Source: Andalucia godoyi (lineage: Eukaryota; Discoba; Jakobea; Jakobida; Andaluciidae). From it: 64,000 bases of DNA. Positions 34,339 through 43,659 of this stretch are shown in pieces (position 1 is the stretch's first letter; each line of letters starts with the position of its first letter). Below the pieces are notes generated by a model that had not been told where the DNA came from, searched no databases, and saw only the letters and a program-made list of their open reading frames with translations. The stretch is from NCBI GenBank assembly GCA_009859145.1, contig VRVR01000016.1:69780-133779 (forward strand), given 5' to 3'. Made by a program: the position numbers and the translations under genes.

Positions 34339-37300
34339 ATGGAACAGACGTCGTGGTATGCAATTGCGAAATGCAAACGCGAGTCCGTTGTTTGCTCTTC
34401 GCCTGGGAGCGCCGCTTTCCTGAAACAGAATTCTCAGTCTGGAAACCTGGCCCATGAAATTAACGAGCTTGTCCGATCTTCGGAGCTGCATTTCAAAGAA
34501 GTGGGGGAGGGGGAAGGGGAGTTTTACCTCTGCATCTGCGAGTCCTCTGGAGTGAATCTGAGCAAACTGTGGAACTCTCTGCAATCCCCGGCTCTCTTTT
34601 CGTCGTGTTTCAGAGTATTGGAACCTGCGGCTGATCTTTATGATGCAAACGATCCGCTGAGTTCTCTCTACGCTGCTGCATCTGCGTATACATACGAGAG
34701 CGTCATGTCGGAGGTCCGTACTTCTACTTGTGATGCAGACTCAGACCCGCAGCTGTGCGTTACTCCCGAGGTACTCTCTTTCATTAATCCAGAAGTCAAA
34801 CTGTTTCGTCATCAGCTGCACTCGCTATCGTGGATGATGCGCAGAGAGTCGATCGGCCATCCGCGATTGTCCTTGCTTGTGAACTGTCTGGACTGTCGTG
34901 GTCGACGCTTTCAGATCAATATCAAACATGGAAGAGTGGCCGATTCCACCGCTGGCAGCCGAGAGGACGTGTTGTTGCCGGTCAACGGCGGAATTTTGGC
35001 GGATGATATGGGAACGGGAAAGACAATCGTCTGCCTCGCGGCGTGCCTTACGGATTCACACATACCGTCTCATTATACTTCCAAGAAGCCAAGGAACGTC
35101 GAATCAATACCAGTCTCGTCAAACCTTATCGTCGTTCCGTCTGTTCTAATGGATCAGTGGAAAACGGAGCTTTCATCTCATTTTGCGTCATCAGTGACTT
35201 CGATTACTGCGACCAAGGATCTGCGAACATCAGCATACTCAGACTTTCTGATTTCCATTTGCAACTCGGAATTCGTGTTCGTGTCCCTTGAAGATCTGTC
35301 GTATCTTCTTGGACGAGAGGAAATCCGACGGCTGCCTCGTCGACACACGAGGAGAATGATCGCGGAGAATGATCTCGAGACTCCTCCGCATCCATTTTTC
35401 CTTGTTTGCTGGAAAAGACTGGTGTTTGATGAAGCGTTCTTCACCAATGCACTCGTGCGCAAGATGCTGTTGATTGATTCTCGCTATCGATGGTGTGTCT
35501 CCGGCACGCCTATTCGACCTGAAATGCACAATTTGTCTGAAATGATGCAGTTTTTGTCATGCTCTCACGAATTGTCCGTGTCGATGATTCAAGCTATCAC
35601 AAACGACGTTACTCGTGAACGTTCCTTGCCCAGCTTTGTTTGGCTGTGTCTTGCGCTTCGCTGCGTTTTGAGAAGGTCTTCCAAGCAGCTCATGTTTCAA
35701 TCTCCCGGGATTAACATTCCTCCACAAATGAACCGGAAAGCAGAGGTTTCGTTGTCAGAAGCCGAGAGCATTGTATACGCTCTGGAACGAAGTAGAACAT
35801 TCGGGGACAGCACGGTGAGAGTGAACTCCCTCCGACGGATCGCCGTGCACCCTGGGCTTTCGCTTCCCGGAGATTATGCCGTGTTCTCTCAAACGCACTA
35901 CATTATGAATGCCACGTTTCATAGGTATGCGGCCCAGTATGCTGATGAGGCCAAGCGCCTGTTCCAGGAAGAGCTAAGCGAGCTAAACAGAGTTGGAGAC
36001 GCTTCAATGTCTTCGGTGTCTTCTGCGGCTCCTGCGGAAACATCTGGAGCGAATCGTGGTGCTGCGTCTCTGGAGGTTCTCCGTCGCATTTCGATTCACC
36101 AACACGATGAACAGTTCCTCTCCACCAAGACTGCCGCTGTCGTGGATCATGCGTGCCATGCACTGTCGAGTCTTTCTAGCTTGCAGGTGCCCAGCGTCGT
36201 GTTTTGTGGTATCACTGGTTCTCCTGCCGAGGTGTTGAAAATGGTTTGCCGCGTTGATTTGGGGTTTGTTGCTGACAAACTGAAGGATGCATGGAACCAT
36301 GTGGTTGCCATTGAAAGAGCAGGAATGGAACCGCTGCCTGCAGCATCCGCGCCACCTCCAGAGTCTGGACTTTTGTCTTCTGTCGACGATCTTCAGAAAG
36401 CCAACTTGCTTGACGTCCTCGCTTTCATGCAACATCGCCTCGAGCAGCACATTGCAAAAATGCTTTCGTCGGTACACATGCTTCCAGAGATTGTTCAGTC
36501 CCTGATTTCCTGCTGTCTTCAGATTTTCCAGTGCATCGGGGCAGTTTGCCCTGTTATTCGAACGCGGCGCAATGCCTTGTTTGCATGGGTGTACCATTTC
36601 GTTCGGCAAGTTTGTGAAAATGATATACAAGGCATTCCATTTGTACGGCCATCGTGCCCTCACTGCGTGGCTGGTGTGCTGCCATCCATGTTAAACGATG
36701 ATGCAGATGTTGTTTGTCTCCGCGTTTTGTATTTTTTGCGCTACAGAGCATATGTCGACTGTGTGAAACAGGTCATCAAGAAGGACTGTGGACTGTTTAC
36801 TGTTTTACCTGGATTGACGCACCGATTGAGGGGAGAGCTGTGGAAGATTTCGAGCTCTTCGTTGACGGATGACCTTCGCTCATTCGCAGTTGATGCGGTG
36901 GAGCCGTTTCTCGTTTGTTTAGATACGCGTTTGTCGCCCTGGGCTTCCGCGTTCTTGAAACAGATTGAAGAAAAACATCTTCGAGAAGTGACCGCCGCCT
37001 TGAAGAATTTTTCAGACAGGTTGTCTGGCTTGACAGAAAGCATGAAGATACATTCTCGCGATGACGATAGTCCTCTTCTCTTGAAACTCGGAATGCAGCA
37101 GCAGCCTTCAGGTCCTTCGAGCTTGGCCGCGTCGATGCGAGAGAAAGTGGAGTTGTGCATCCGGAATGCCAGGACGCTTCGGGATTTGGCAATTTCATTT
37201 GATCCAGGAGTGCAGTGCACGCTCTGCAGGAGGTTCCGATTGGATTTTCGGATGGTCGGAACGGAAGCTGTCGAATCCACCAGATGCAGGCATGCGCTCT

Positions 37301-38106
37301 GTTCAGGCTGCATTCAAGACTCTTTCGGCGACGCACAGTATGTCTTCCAGAGATGCCCGTGCTGCCACGACAATGCGCTGCGTGCGCGAATCAACTGGAA
37401 TTTTGTTCCCCCAGCAGACATATCCAATTTCGGCTCGAAACTAGTGGCCGTACTGGGGCTAGTTCGAAGCATTTGTGCTGCGGATCCGGGCGCCAAGATC
37501 ATTGTGTTTTCTCACTGGTCGGAAGTGCTCGAGTTACTGGAAAAGCTGTTCAATCAGGAGAAAATACGGACATCCTACTTGAAAAATAATGTTCGAAAGA
37601 ATCAGGAATCAATCCTTCATGATTTTCGTTCCAGTTGCATCAAAAAGCGTGTCCCTGTCGCCGATACCAGTGGCAATGTCCATGCGAGTCAACGAAGCGC
37701 TGACGACGACGACGACGATGATGATGATGATGGAGATGGAGATGCCGTGGAAAACACCCTTGACGGCGACGCTTTTCTCAACGAGCCAATCAAAACCCCA
37801 TCTGTCTTGCTGCTGACATACTCAAAAGGTGCGTATGGCCTCAATTTAATTGGCGCGTCGCACGTCCTGCTTGTGGAGCCTGCTGTGGATCCTTTCATAG
37901 AATCACAAGCCGTTTCCCGGGTCTATCGTATAGGGCAGCAGCATCAGACATTTGTCCATCGACTGGTTACGGTTCGAAGTGTGGAATCCAAAATCCATTC
38001 TGCAAACGAATCTCTCTCAGCAGCAGGGTCGCATGCAGCGTTGTCATCCGAGGAGGTTGCGAGGCGGAATGAAGAAATTCTTCGAATGGAAGACACTTTG
38101 GCCTGA
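34339..38106 (+). CDS. SHPRH: SHPRH-like SNF2 ATPase / RING E3 ligase
   Basis: 1255 aa from ATG 34339; ATG 34111 is possible but lies in repeat R2. SNF2 lobe 1: LFRHQLHSLSWMMRRE, DDMGTGKT (222-229, Walker A), LIVVPSVLMDQWK, VFDEAF (DEAx box with Phe instead of His, 364-367) and WCVSGTPI. A long helical insert follows, then a RING finger (CTLC at 960, RCRHALCSGCI, CPCCH), then lobe 2 with IIVFSHWSEVLELLEKLF, LLTYSKGAYGLNLIGASHVLLVEP and SRVYRIGQQHQTFVHRL. This RING-between-lobes order is that of SHPRH/Rad5-like factors that polyubiquitinate PCNA. No PHD or linker-histone domain is seen. A poly-Asp insertion lies inside lobe 2. Confidence 0.9.
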   Translation: MEQTSWYAIAKCKRESVVCSSPGSAAFLKQNSQSGNLAHEINELVRSSELHFKEVGEGEGEFYLCICESSGVNLSKLWNSLQSPALFSSCFRVLEPAADLYDANDPLSSLYAAASAYTYESVMSEVRTSTCDADSDPQLCVTPEVLSFINPEVKLFRHQLHSLSWMMRRESIGHPRLSLLVNCLDCRGRRFQINIKHGRVADSTAGSREDVLLPVNGGILADDMGTGKTIVCLAACLTDSHIPSHYTSKKPRNVESIPVSSNLIVVPSVLMDQWKTELSSHFASSVTSITATKDLRTSAYSDFLISICNSEFVFVSLEDLSYLLGREEIRRLPRRHTRRMIAENDLETPPHPFFLVCWKRLVFDEAFFTNALVRKMLLIDSRYRWCVSGTPIRPEMHNLSEMMQFLSCSHELSVSMIQAITNDVTRERSLPSFVWLCLALRCVLRRSSKQLMFQSPGINIPPQMNRKAEVSLSEAESIVYALERSRTFGDSTVRVNSLRRIAVHPGLSLPGDYAVFSQTHYIMNATFHRYAAQYADEAKRLFQEELSELNRVGDASMSSVSSAAPAETSGANRGAASLEVLRRISIHQHDEQFLSTKTAAVVDHACHALSSLSSLQVPSVVFCGITGSPAEVLKMVCRVDLGFVADKLKDAWNHVVAIERAGMEPLPAASAPPPESGLLSSVDDLQKANLLDVLAFMQHRLEQHIAKMLSSVHMLPEIVQSLISCCLQIFQCIGAVCPVIRTRRNALFAWVYHFVRQVCENDIQGIPFVRPSCPHCVAGVLPSMLNDDADVVCLRVLYFLRYRAYVDCVKQVIKKDCGLFTVLPGLTHRLRGELWKISSSSLTDDLRSFAVDAVEPFLVCLDTRLSPWASAFLKQIEEKHLREVTAALKNFSDRLSGLTESMKIHSRDDDSPLLLKLGMQQQPSGPSSLAASMREKVELCIRNARTLRDLAISFDPGVQCTLCRRFRLDFRMVGTEAVESTRCRHALCSGCIQDSFGDAQYVFQRCPCCHDNALRARINWNFVPPADISNFGSKLVAVLGLVRSICAADPGAKIIVFSHWSEVLELLEKLFNQEKIRTSYLKNNVRKNQESILHDFRSSCIKKRVPVADTSGNVHASQRSADDDDDDDDDDGDGDAVENTLDGDAFLNEPIKTPSVLLLTYSKGAYGLNLIGASHVLLVEPAVDPFIESQAVSRVYRIGQQHQTFVHRLVTVRSVESKIHSANESLSAAGSHAALSSEEVARRNEEILRMEDTLA

Positions 38107-38412
38107 ACTCCGTTCTGCTTGTCTCAGATCCGCCCCGTTGGTTGGTAATACCTGCCCCCGCCACGCAAATCACGGCTCGCAAGTCCGCGCTTCCCGCCGT
38201 TGCCACTTATTGCGAAATGATGAAGCAATCTAAAGCGCACGCAAAGAAAAACACTGCCACGCGCCATGCGCATGCGTTTGCTATCTTAGCACCTCCGTCA
38301 CACGATGCCCGATTCGTTTCGCCCCATTTTGATCATGAAGTCCCTATAAACACGCAGCCGTGTTGCATTCTCGCACAGCGACACTCATTTCTTATTTTTA
38401 TTGTCCATGCAA
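38107..38412. other. Intergenic, no supported gene
   Basis: 3' flank of the SHPRH-like gene. The small ORFs are not credible. Confidence 0.5.
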
Positions 38413-38562
38413 CGCAACATCTATCTTGGGAACGTCTCTCATGCCGAGGGGGCGTGTTGGGGCCTACCCCCCTTCCCAATCATGCTATGCATGTTGCTGG
38501 GTTGCAACATTGATTATAGGTGATCGGTGATGATTATCCGTGGTCAGTGTACAATGTAGGTG
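38413..38562 (+). mobile_element. Element FzN, copy C: 5'-truncated, diverged right end
   Basis: Matches the last ~135 bp of copies A and B: GCAACATCTATCT, GGGGCGTGTTGGGGCCTA, CCCCTTCC-type sequence and the terminal GTCAGTGTACAATGTAGGT. The sequence between has changed, yet it still holds a GGGG-CCTA-CCCC pair and a hairpin of 7 bp (ATGTTGC/GCAACAT, 38491-38510) where A and B carry the TTCG-capped stem. Flanks are unrelated to those of A and B, so the right boundary is well defined. Confidence 0.6.
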
Positions 38563-38970
38563 CACCAGCTGACCACGCATTTGTCGACTGTAGAAATATA
38601 GACATTTAGGTCAATGACGATTCGGGCCAACTAAACGGATTGCACAATTGCAATAAAACCCACGTTTTGTTCCTGTTCGTTGCTGAAGAGGTGTATTTCA
38701 TTTCATTTCATTTCTGTTTTGTTGCATCGTATGCACATCAGGAGCGTTGAAGAAAAATAATATTACTATTATTATTAAGATTCTGAGCATTGGTCTGGTG
38801 CTTCATTCGTATATCGAGAATCTACGCCATTGTCTGCTGCTAGCCAACAGTCTCTAGGAGCAGAACAACAGACGAGGTCAGGAAGTGAACAGGGACAAGT
38901 GTGTGTTTGTTGAAGGTATTTCCCCCATTCCCCCCTTTTTTATCTGGGTGGTGGTTGATGAAGCAAGAAG
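38563..38970. promoter_or_regulatory. 5' flank of TMC gene
   Basis: About 400 bp with TTTCATTTCATTTC repeats (38697-38713) and an ATT-rich microsatellite (38758-38780). No gene is supported. Confidence 0.4.
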
Positions 38971-41532
38971 ATGGCGGATCGCTCCTCGACTTCATCAACA
39001 TTTGTACATGACATGGAAGACAGCTCCAGTGACGATTCCTTTGTGGGTCAGTTTTCATCGGACGTCAGTGATGCAAGTCGTGGAGCTCGATCAAATCCGC
39101 TCCAATCCCCGGTTTCCAGTCGTCAGCCTGTGAATCCCCTGAATGCCTCGCAGCTCAGACAACATCGAGTGTCATTTCGAAGCGGTGGAGACGAAGAAGT
39201 CGTGATGGTGAATGAGGAAGATCCTGTTCTTCCAAACTCTGTGATTGGACCAGTTGGTCTCGACGAAGCACGTATCGAACGAGAATTGAAAAGACAGTGG
39301 GACTTACTGGACATCGACGATTTGTCTCCCGGCTCTCGAAAGGACAGCAGTGGGCGTGCAAGTTTCTTATTGTCCAAACAGAATGACTCGACTCGCTGGA
39401 GTGGAATTGACGGCAGCAGCAGCGGCGGCGGCATTGCTGATGCAGATAATGATGCTGGAGACGTACCAGGATCGTTTCTAGGGATTTCTGCTGCAAACGA
39501 TCCTCATGAACAGGAGCATGCTGCGAGAGAAAATGCGCTTCGACAGCGAGTGCTGAATCAGCACGCCAAGATGCAGAAGCTCAAAGAGCGTAACAAGGAC
39601 CTCTCACTGACCACCCAAAAGCAAAAAATTGACATCGAATCACTGAAAACAGATCTGATCTTGGCAGAGAAGAAGGTTGGTGTTGGTGCACCACTTTCGG
39701 TGGCATTCACAAATCCCCAGCAAATGGACCTCTTTTCTCGCAAAAGGCACGGGAGAAGAGAAAAAGGAAATGGTGATGTCCTGTTTGACGACGAGGGTGA
39801 AGATGGTGCTGGAAAGGATTCTTGGAGTCGACAGCAAATTCTGATGCGAGTTCGGAGGTACAAGCGAGCGCTGCTGAAACACCTGCTGGTTTTCATTCCC
39901 CTGATTAGCGAGGTTACGTTCATGGAAACGCATTACGGAACGGGAGTAGCAAAGTTCTTTTCTTTTTTCCGCTGGCTCGTCTGGGTGTTTCTGTTTCTGG
40001 CGTTTGTGAATGTTCCATTTCTGATCCTGCATCTGGTGGAGACGAGCATCATTGGGAACTGGGGGTCCTACATTACTCCCGAGTTCTTGTTGTACAGTTC
40101 TTACGGATCGAGCGAAGCACCGTATGTGATTGTAGTGTTTTCAGTGGCAATCATCACCATGGTGGTTGCTCTCATGTTCAAGTACATTGTCGAGGATCAA
40201 GACAGGAGATCGGGGAAATTGCAGGAACAGTGGGAGCGGCAGAATCGGTTTTCCAAACTGGTATTCAATTGCTGGGATCACTCGGTGCATGATCGTCTTC
40301 AGATCGAGGAAACAAGGCTGTCTATTGCCGAGAACATCCGCGTCCTGCTCAACGAAGATTCGATCAAAAAGGCGATTCAGAACCGCAATGCAAAGGAGCG
40401 GGCAGATCTTATTGTTCGGCGTGTTATTGCTGCTGGAATCATTGTGTTGCTTGTCATTGCGGTTTGGGTGTTGCTGTTCAGTCTGACTGTTACGCAAGAC
40501 CAAATTCAAAGCGCGACAACGAGCACATCTGCAATTTCGGGTTTTATTGTGCCTTGCACGGTTGCGGTTATCAATGCTTTCTTCCCACACGTTGTTCTGT
40601 TGATTACACAATTTGAAAAATGGGACAATCCTACGTTCATCATGAAAATGCAGCTTTTGCGTTTGTATGCTCTGAAGATTGCATCCATTTTGATCTACAT
40701 GTTTACTTTCTTTCAGGTTCTCTCTGGCCGTTCTTTGCTGAGCCAGATATCACCTTCGTTAGTCGAAGTGGGTTGCGGAGAGAATTACGTTGGAAATGAA
40801 CTGATGAAACTCTTGATCATTTCGTTCTTCACGGATAAGATTTTTGCGTTCATCGTCATTTGGGGGCGCCGACTTGTGTTTGCGTCCAAGACTGCTAAAT
40901 CCGGGGCCGGCAATCAAGGTCCAGCGGTTCTCGGAGCCGGCGTTTCGAACGTCCGTTCAGAATTTCTTGTCTCGATGGAAACGATTTCTGTCATTTTCAT
41001 GACTGCAATTATTCTTGGCTGCATCCCGTTTATCCCTTCTGTCGCCATTGTCGGCTGCCTGTTCATGTATATTAATTTCAAGTTCCTGTCTTGGCGTCTA
41101 CGCAACCACATGCGTATTCCTGCAAATCGGACTTCGGCCTCTGATATCGGCGTGTACTTCATGATTGTTTTTCTTCTGACGTTCGTCATTTCCATGATGT
41201 CGTGGTCGTATGTCATGGCATTCCGCTCAAGCTCTACGTGTGGTCCCTTTTCCGGCTCCACGTACTATGAATCGATGTTGTCGTCTATTCGCTCGGACAG
41301 CGCCTCCTCGTACATATTCGACATTTTTACTCAGCCGGTTTTGTTGTGGTCTGTGATCTGTGTCTTGATTGTCTTGTCGGCCACTCGAAAGCATGCCGCC
41401 AAGATCGCGTCGCTGTTTTTGCTGCTGCAGCAGGACCGTTTCGATCGCCACGTGGAACACGTGGATGCTATTATTCGAAAGCAGGCTCGGGACATCCAGC
41501 GCCTTAGGAAAGAGACTGAAGAATCGGTATGA
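38971..41532 (+). CDS. TMC: Transmembrane channel-like (TMC) protein
   Basis: 853 aa. The first ~290 residues are cytosolic, Ser/Asp-rich with a short coiled coil (NQHAKMQKLKERNKDL). About 8-10 membrane segments follow from residue 325. TMC features are WLVWVFLFLAFVNVPFLIL (TM1), the TMC-box region KLVFNCWDHSVHDRLQIEE before TM3, SGFIVPCTVAVINAFFPHVVLLITQFEKWDNP and CGENYVGNELMKLLIISFF. TMCs belong to the OSCA/TMEM16 superfamily and form mechanosensitive cation channels in animals. The C-terminus is a coiled coil (FDRHVEHVDAIIRKQARDIQRLRKE). The gene ends 59 bp before an assembly gap. Confidence 0.86.
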   Translation: MADRSSTSSTFVHDMEDSSSDDSFVGQFSSDVSDASRGARSNPLQSPVSSRQPVNPLNASQLRQHRVSFRSGGDEEVVMVNEEDPVLPNSVIGPVGLDEARIERELKRQWDLLDIDDLSPGSRKDSSGRASFLLSKQNDSTRWSGIDGSSSGGGIADADNDAGDVPGSFLGISAANDPHEQEHAARENALRQRVLNQHAKMQKLKERNKDLSLTTQKQKIDIESLKTDLILAEKKVGVGAPLSVAFTNPQQMDLFSRKRHGRREKGNGDVLFDDEGEDGAGKDSWSRQQILMRVRRYKRALLKHLLVFIPLISEVTFMETHYGTGVAKFFSFFRWLVWVFLFLAFVNVPFLILHLVETSIIGNWGSYITPEFLLYSSYGSSEAPYVIVVFSVAIITMVVALMFKYIVEDQDRRSGKLQEQWERQNRFSKLVFNCWDHSVHDRLQIEETRLSIAENIRVLLNEDSIKKAIQNRNAKERADLIVRRVIAAGIIVLLVIAVWVLLFSLTVTQDQIQSATTSTSAISGFIVPCTVAVINAFFPHVVLLITQFEKWDNPTFIMKMQLLRLYALKIASILIYMFTFFQVLSGRSLLSQISPSLVEVGCGENYVGNELMKLLIISFFTDKIFAFIVIWGRRLVFASKTAKSGAGNQGPAVLGAGVSNVRSEFLVSMETISVIFMTAIILGCIPFIPSVAIVGCLFMYINFKFLSWRLRNHMRIPANRTSASDIGVYFMIVFLLTFVISMMSWSYVMAFRSSSTCGPFSGSTYYESMLSSIRSDSASSYIFDIFTQPVLLWSVICVLIVLSATRKHAAKIASLFLLLQQDRFDRHVEHVDAIIRKQARDIQRLRKETEESV

Positions 41533-41590
41533 GGTGCCTTGCAGCAACTGGACTTCTTACGCGTGCTCGTCGTCTCTTTGGATAGCATTC

Positions 41591-41609
41591 NNNNNNNNNN
41601 NNNNNNNNN
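41591..41609. other. Assembly gap (19 N)
   Basis: Nineteen undetermined bases between the convergent 3' ends of the TMC gene and the 583-aa unknown gene. True length is unknown. Confidence 0.99.
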
Positions 41610-41768
41610 CTTGTTTTTCCAAATAAAAATAATTTATGAATAGCATTTTAAATGACAGGAATGGATGTAAGATGTACATGTACATGGGAAGCAGGAGCAA
41701 GAACATCGGCGCGCTGTTGCTGAATGGAGGATTTGAAAACACCCAAGGACACATCACAACGCGTGTCC

Positions 41769-43520
41769 TCATGGCAGCCATTGTTTCTTGCACAAATGTC
41801 CAATGCGCTGTTCAATTGGAATCCTGGCGCTCTGCAGAGGAATGCGACCTCGGATAATGATTTCCTCTTGGCGCTCATCCATTTCCTGAATGACCCGGAA
41901 TTCCGCAAACGCCTTGAGGTATGGCTGCTTCACGTGTCTCTCAAAGTACACGGGGTCCAGTTTCCGATTTCGGAGATCCTCAATGGGCACCCAAATCTTC
42001 GGCCGGAAATCCACGGCAAACCGATCTCCAACAGACCAAATCTCTACTAAACCGAGACCCTTTTTCTTGTCCACTTCCACTACTCTTCCGCAGAATAGTC
42101 TCTTATTTTCGCTTGCAATCTTCCATTCTTCAACATTATCTGGCTTCCGCGGACCTCGTGCACTCGTCAGAGACGACCGGGAGGATGTGAGACCACCGAT
42201 AGAGCGGTAGCTCACCGCGGATGTGGCACGTGCGCTCTGACGCGGTCTGGAAGACGCAGGCGGCAGGCAGCCACCATCATCAAGTTTCTCCTTTGGAATG
42301 AACAACGCATCGTCAATCTTTTGAAATATTCTTTCGGGAAGCCGGCTGGCGACTACCGACCTGTAATGGGAGGTCAAAATTCGCTGATCGGCAAGCGCCG
42401 TTCTTTTCGAAGCGATCTTCAGCACACTTGCAGGATCCACAAGCCGATCTGCATTCTCGGCGACAATCGCATCCAACACACACTTCCTTGAAAACCGTAG
42501 TTTGGCTGTCGTTGCAGTGTATGACAGTGGCGACGTGGACGACACATGGCTGGCTGGATTTGCCGAGGATGCAGCCGCTTTCACACGATCATCTTCGGAA
42601 TGAACAGACTGCTTTCGCAGCTTCGTAAAATCCAATGGCCTCATGAGCGGCACATGGGAGTGGTTGCCCGGAGTAGGTTCCAACAGACTTGGAGAAGTTG
42701 ATCCTCGGGAGATCATCGCCTTTCGCGAAATCGAGGATCTAGGCTCGTCCATATGATCCATCTCCTTTGGACGTTCGCGGGCCACGACAACTTCCCGCGA
42801 GCCGAGGGTTGGAAGCGACCGCTGTTGGCTTCTGTGTGAATCCGGAGCTGGATAATCATACTCCTTCATCAACCTTTCCACAGCATACTTTTTCATATGC
42901 TCAGCAGTGTCGGAAATCGCCTGGGAAGCCATGTCCTCCACATGCGCAAAAGTGTCGCGATGCGGTCCCGTGTTCGTTTCGGACCCATAGAGCAGATTTC
43001 GGCTTTCTTGTGATTTGACATAGCACAACTTTCCAGTTAATGAATCTGGAAGCATCGAATGCAGTTCCAAATCCAGATCAAACTGCACGAAATCGTCAGG
43101 CTCCACAGTCACTGGTTTCAAGAATTGCAGAATCTCTTGTTGCGAGCGATGCGAAACAGAAGATCGAGCTGTCGAACATCGTGCAGAATTCGCATTAGAT
43201 CTTGCAGACAGTGGCGGCCTCGGAGAAACCATTCGTGTAGCTTCTTTTTTTTTTCCTCCCCCCTTTCTCGCCCTCCTTCCCTCTTTTTTCCAGCGAGTCA
43301 AAGAGAAGACAGAAGACGCTGCTTCATCGTTGTTCTCGGATTCTGTCGCCGATCGAACGGTTTTCGTTGCGGGGAATTTCGAGGATTCTGCCCGACGGAT
43401 TGCAGAAGGGCCGATTGATGCTTGAGCCTTCGGAGCCTTCTGCACCGGTGTGAACTGTAGTCTCAGCACGGGATTCTTTTTGCGTTCGGACGAGTTCGGA
43501 CTTCGGAGACCTCCGTTCAT
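41769..43520 (-). CDS. Unknown basic Ser/Arg-rich protein (583 aa)
   Basis: Starts at ATG 43520 (MNGGLRSPNSSERKK); the frame upstream translates a GA repeat and is excluded. Residues 1-150 are basic and low in complexity. A patchily ordered middle contains RFSRKCVLDAIVAENADRL and QRILTSHYRSVVASRLPERIFQKIDDALFIPKE. The C-terminal ~110 residues look folded: NKRLFCGRVVEVDKKKGLGLVEIWSVGDRFAVDF then KIWVPIEDLRN and IIIRGRIPLQSARIPIEQR. I do not recognise the family. The Arg/Ser richness and lack of enzyme motifs suggest a structural, possibly cytoskeletal, protein. It shares a 139-bp divergent promoter with the RNB gene. Confidence 0.65.
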   Translation of the reverse strand: MNGGLRSPNSSERKKNPVLRLQFTPVQKAPKAQASIGPSAIRRAESSKFPATKTVRSATESENNDEAASSVFSLTRWKKEGRRARKGGGKKKEATRMVSPRPPLSARSNANSARCSTARSSVSHRSQQEILQFLKPVTVEPDDFVQFDLDLELHSMLPDSLTGKLCYVKSQESRNLLYGSETNTGPHRDTFAHVEDMASQAISDTAEHMKKYAVERLMKEYDYPAPDSHRSQQRSLPTLGSREVVVARERPKEMDHMDEPRSSISRKAMISRGSTSPSLLEPTPGNHSHVPLMRPLDFTKLRKQSVHSEDDRVKAAASSANPASHVSSTSPLSYTATTAKLRFSRKCVLDAIVAENADRLVDPASVLKIASKRTALADQRILTSHYRSVVASRLPERIFQKIDDALFIPKEKLDDGGCLPPASSRPRQSARATSAVSYRSIGGLTSSRSSLTSARGPRKPDNVEEWKIASENKRLFCGRVVEVDKKKGLGLVEIWSVGDRFAVDFRPKIWVPIEDLRNRKLDPVYFERHVKQPYLKAFAEFRVIQEMDERQEEIIIRGRIPLQSARIPIEQRIGHLCKKQWLP

Positions 43521-43585
43521 AGAAGAGAGGTGGAGAAGGGAGACAAGGTGAAGGCCAGTAGAGTAGAGGAAACGCCTGGCGCGCA

Positions 43586-43629
<44 letters not shown>

Positions 43630-43659
43630 TACGGGTTTCCACAGTTGGAACAGACATAA
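43521..43659. promoter_or_regulatory. 139-bp divergent promoter with GAAA/GA tract
   Basis: The only DNA between two divergent ATGs. It is dominated by (GAAA)n merging into (GA)n at 43586-43629. The GA strand is the sense strand for the RNB gene. Confidence 0.6.
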
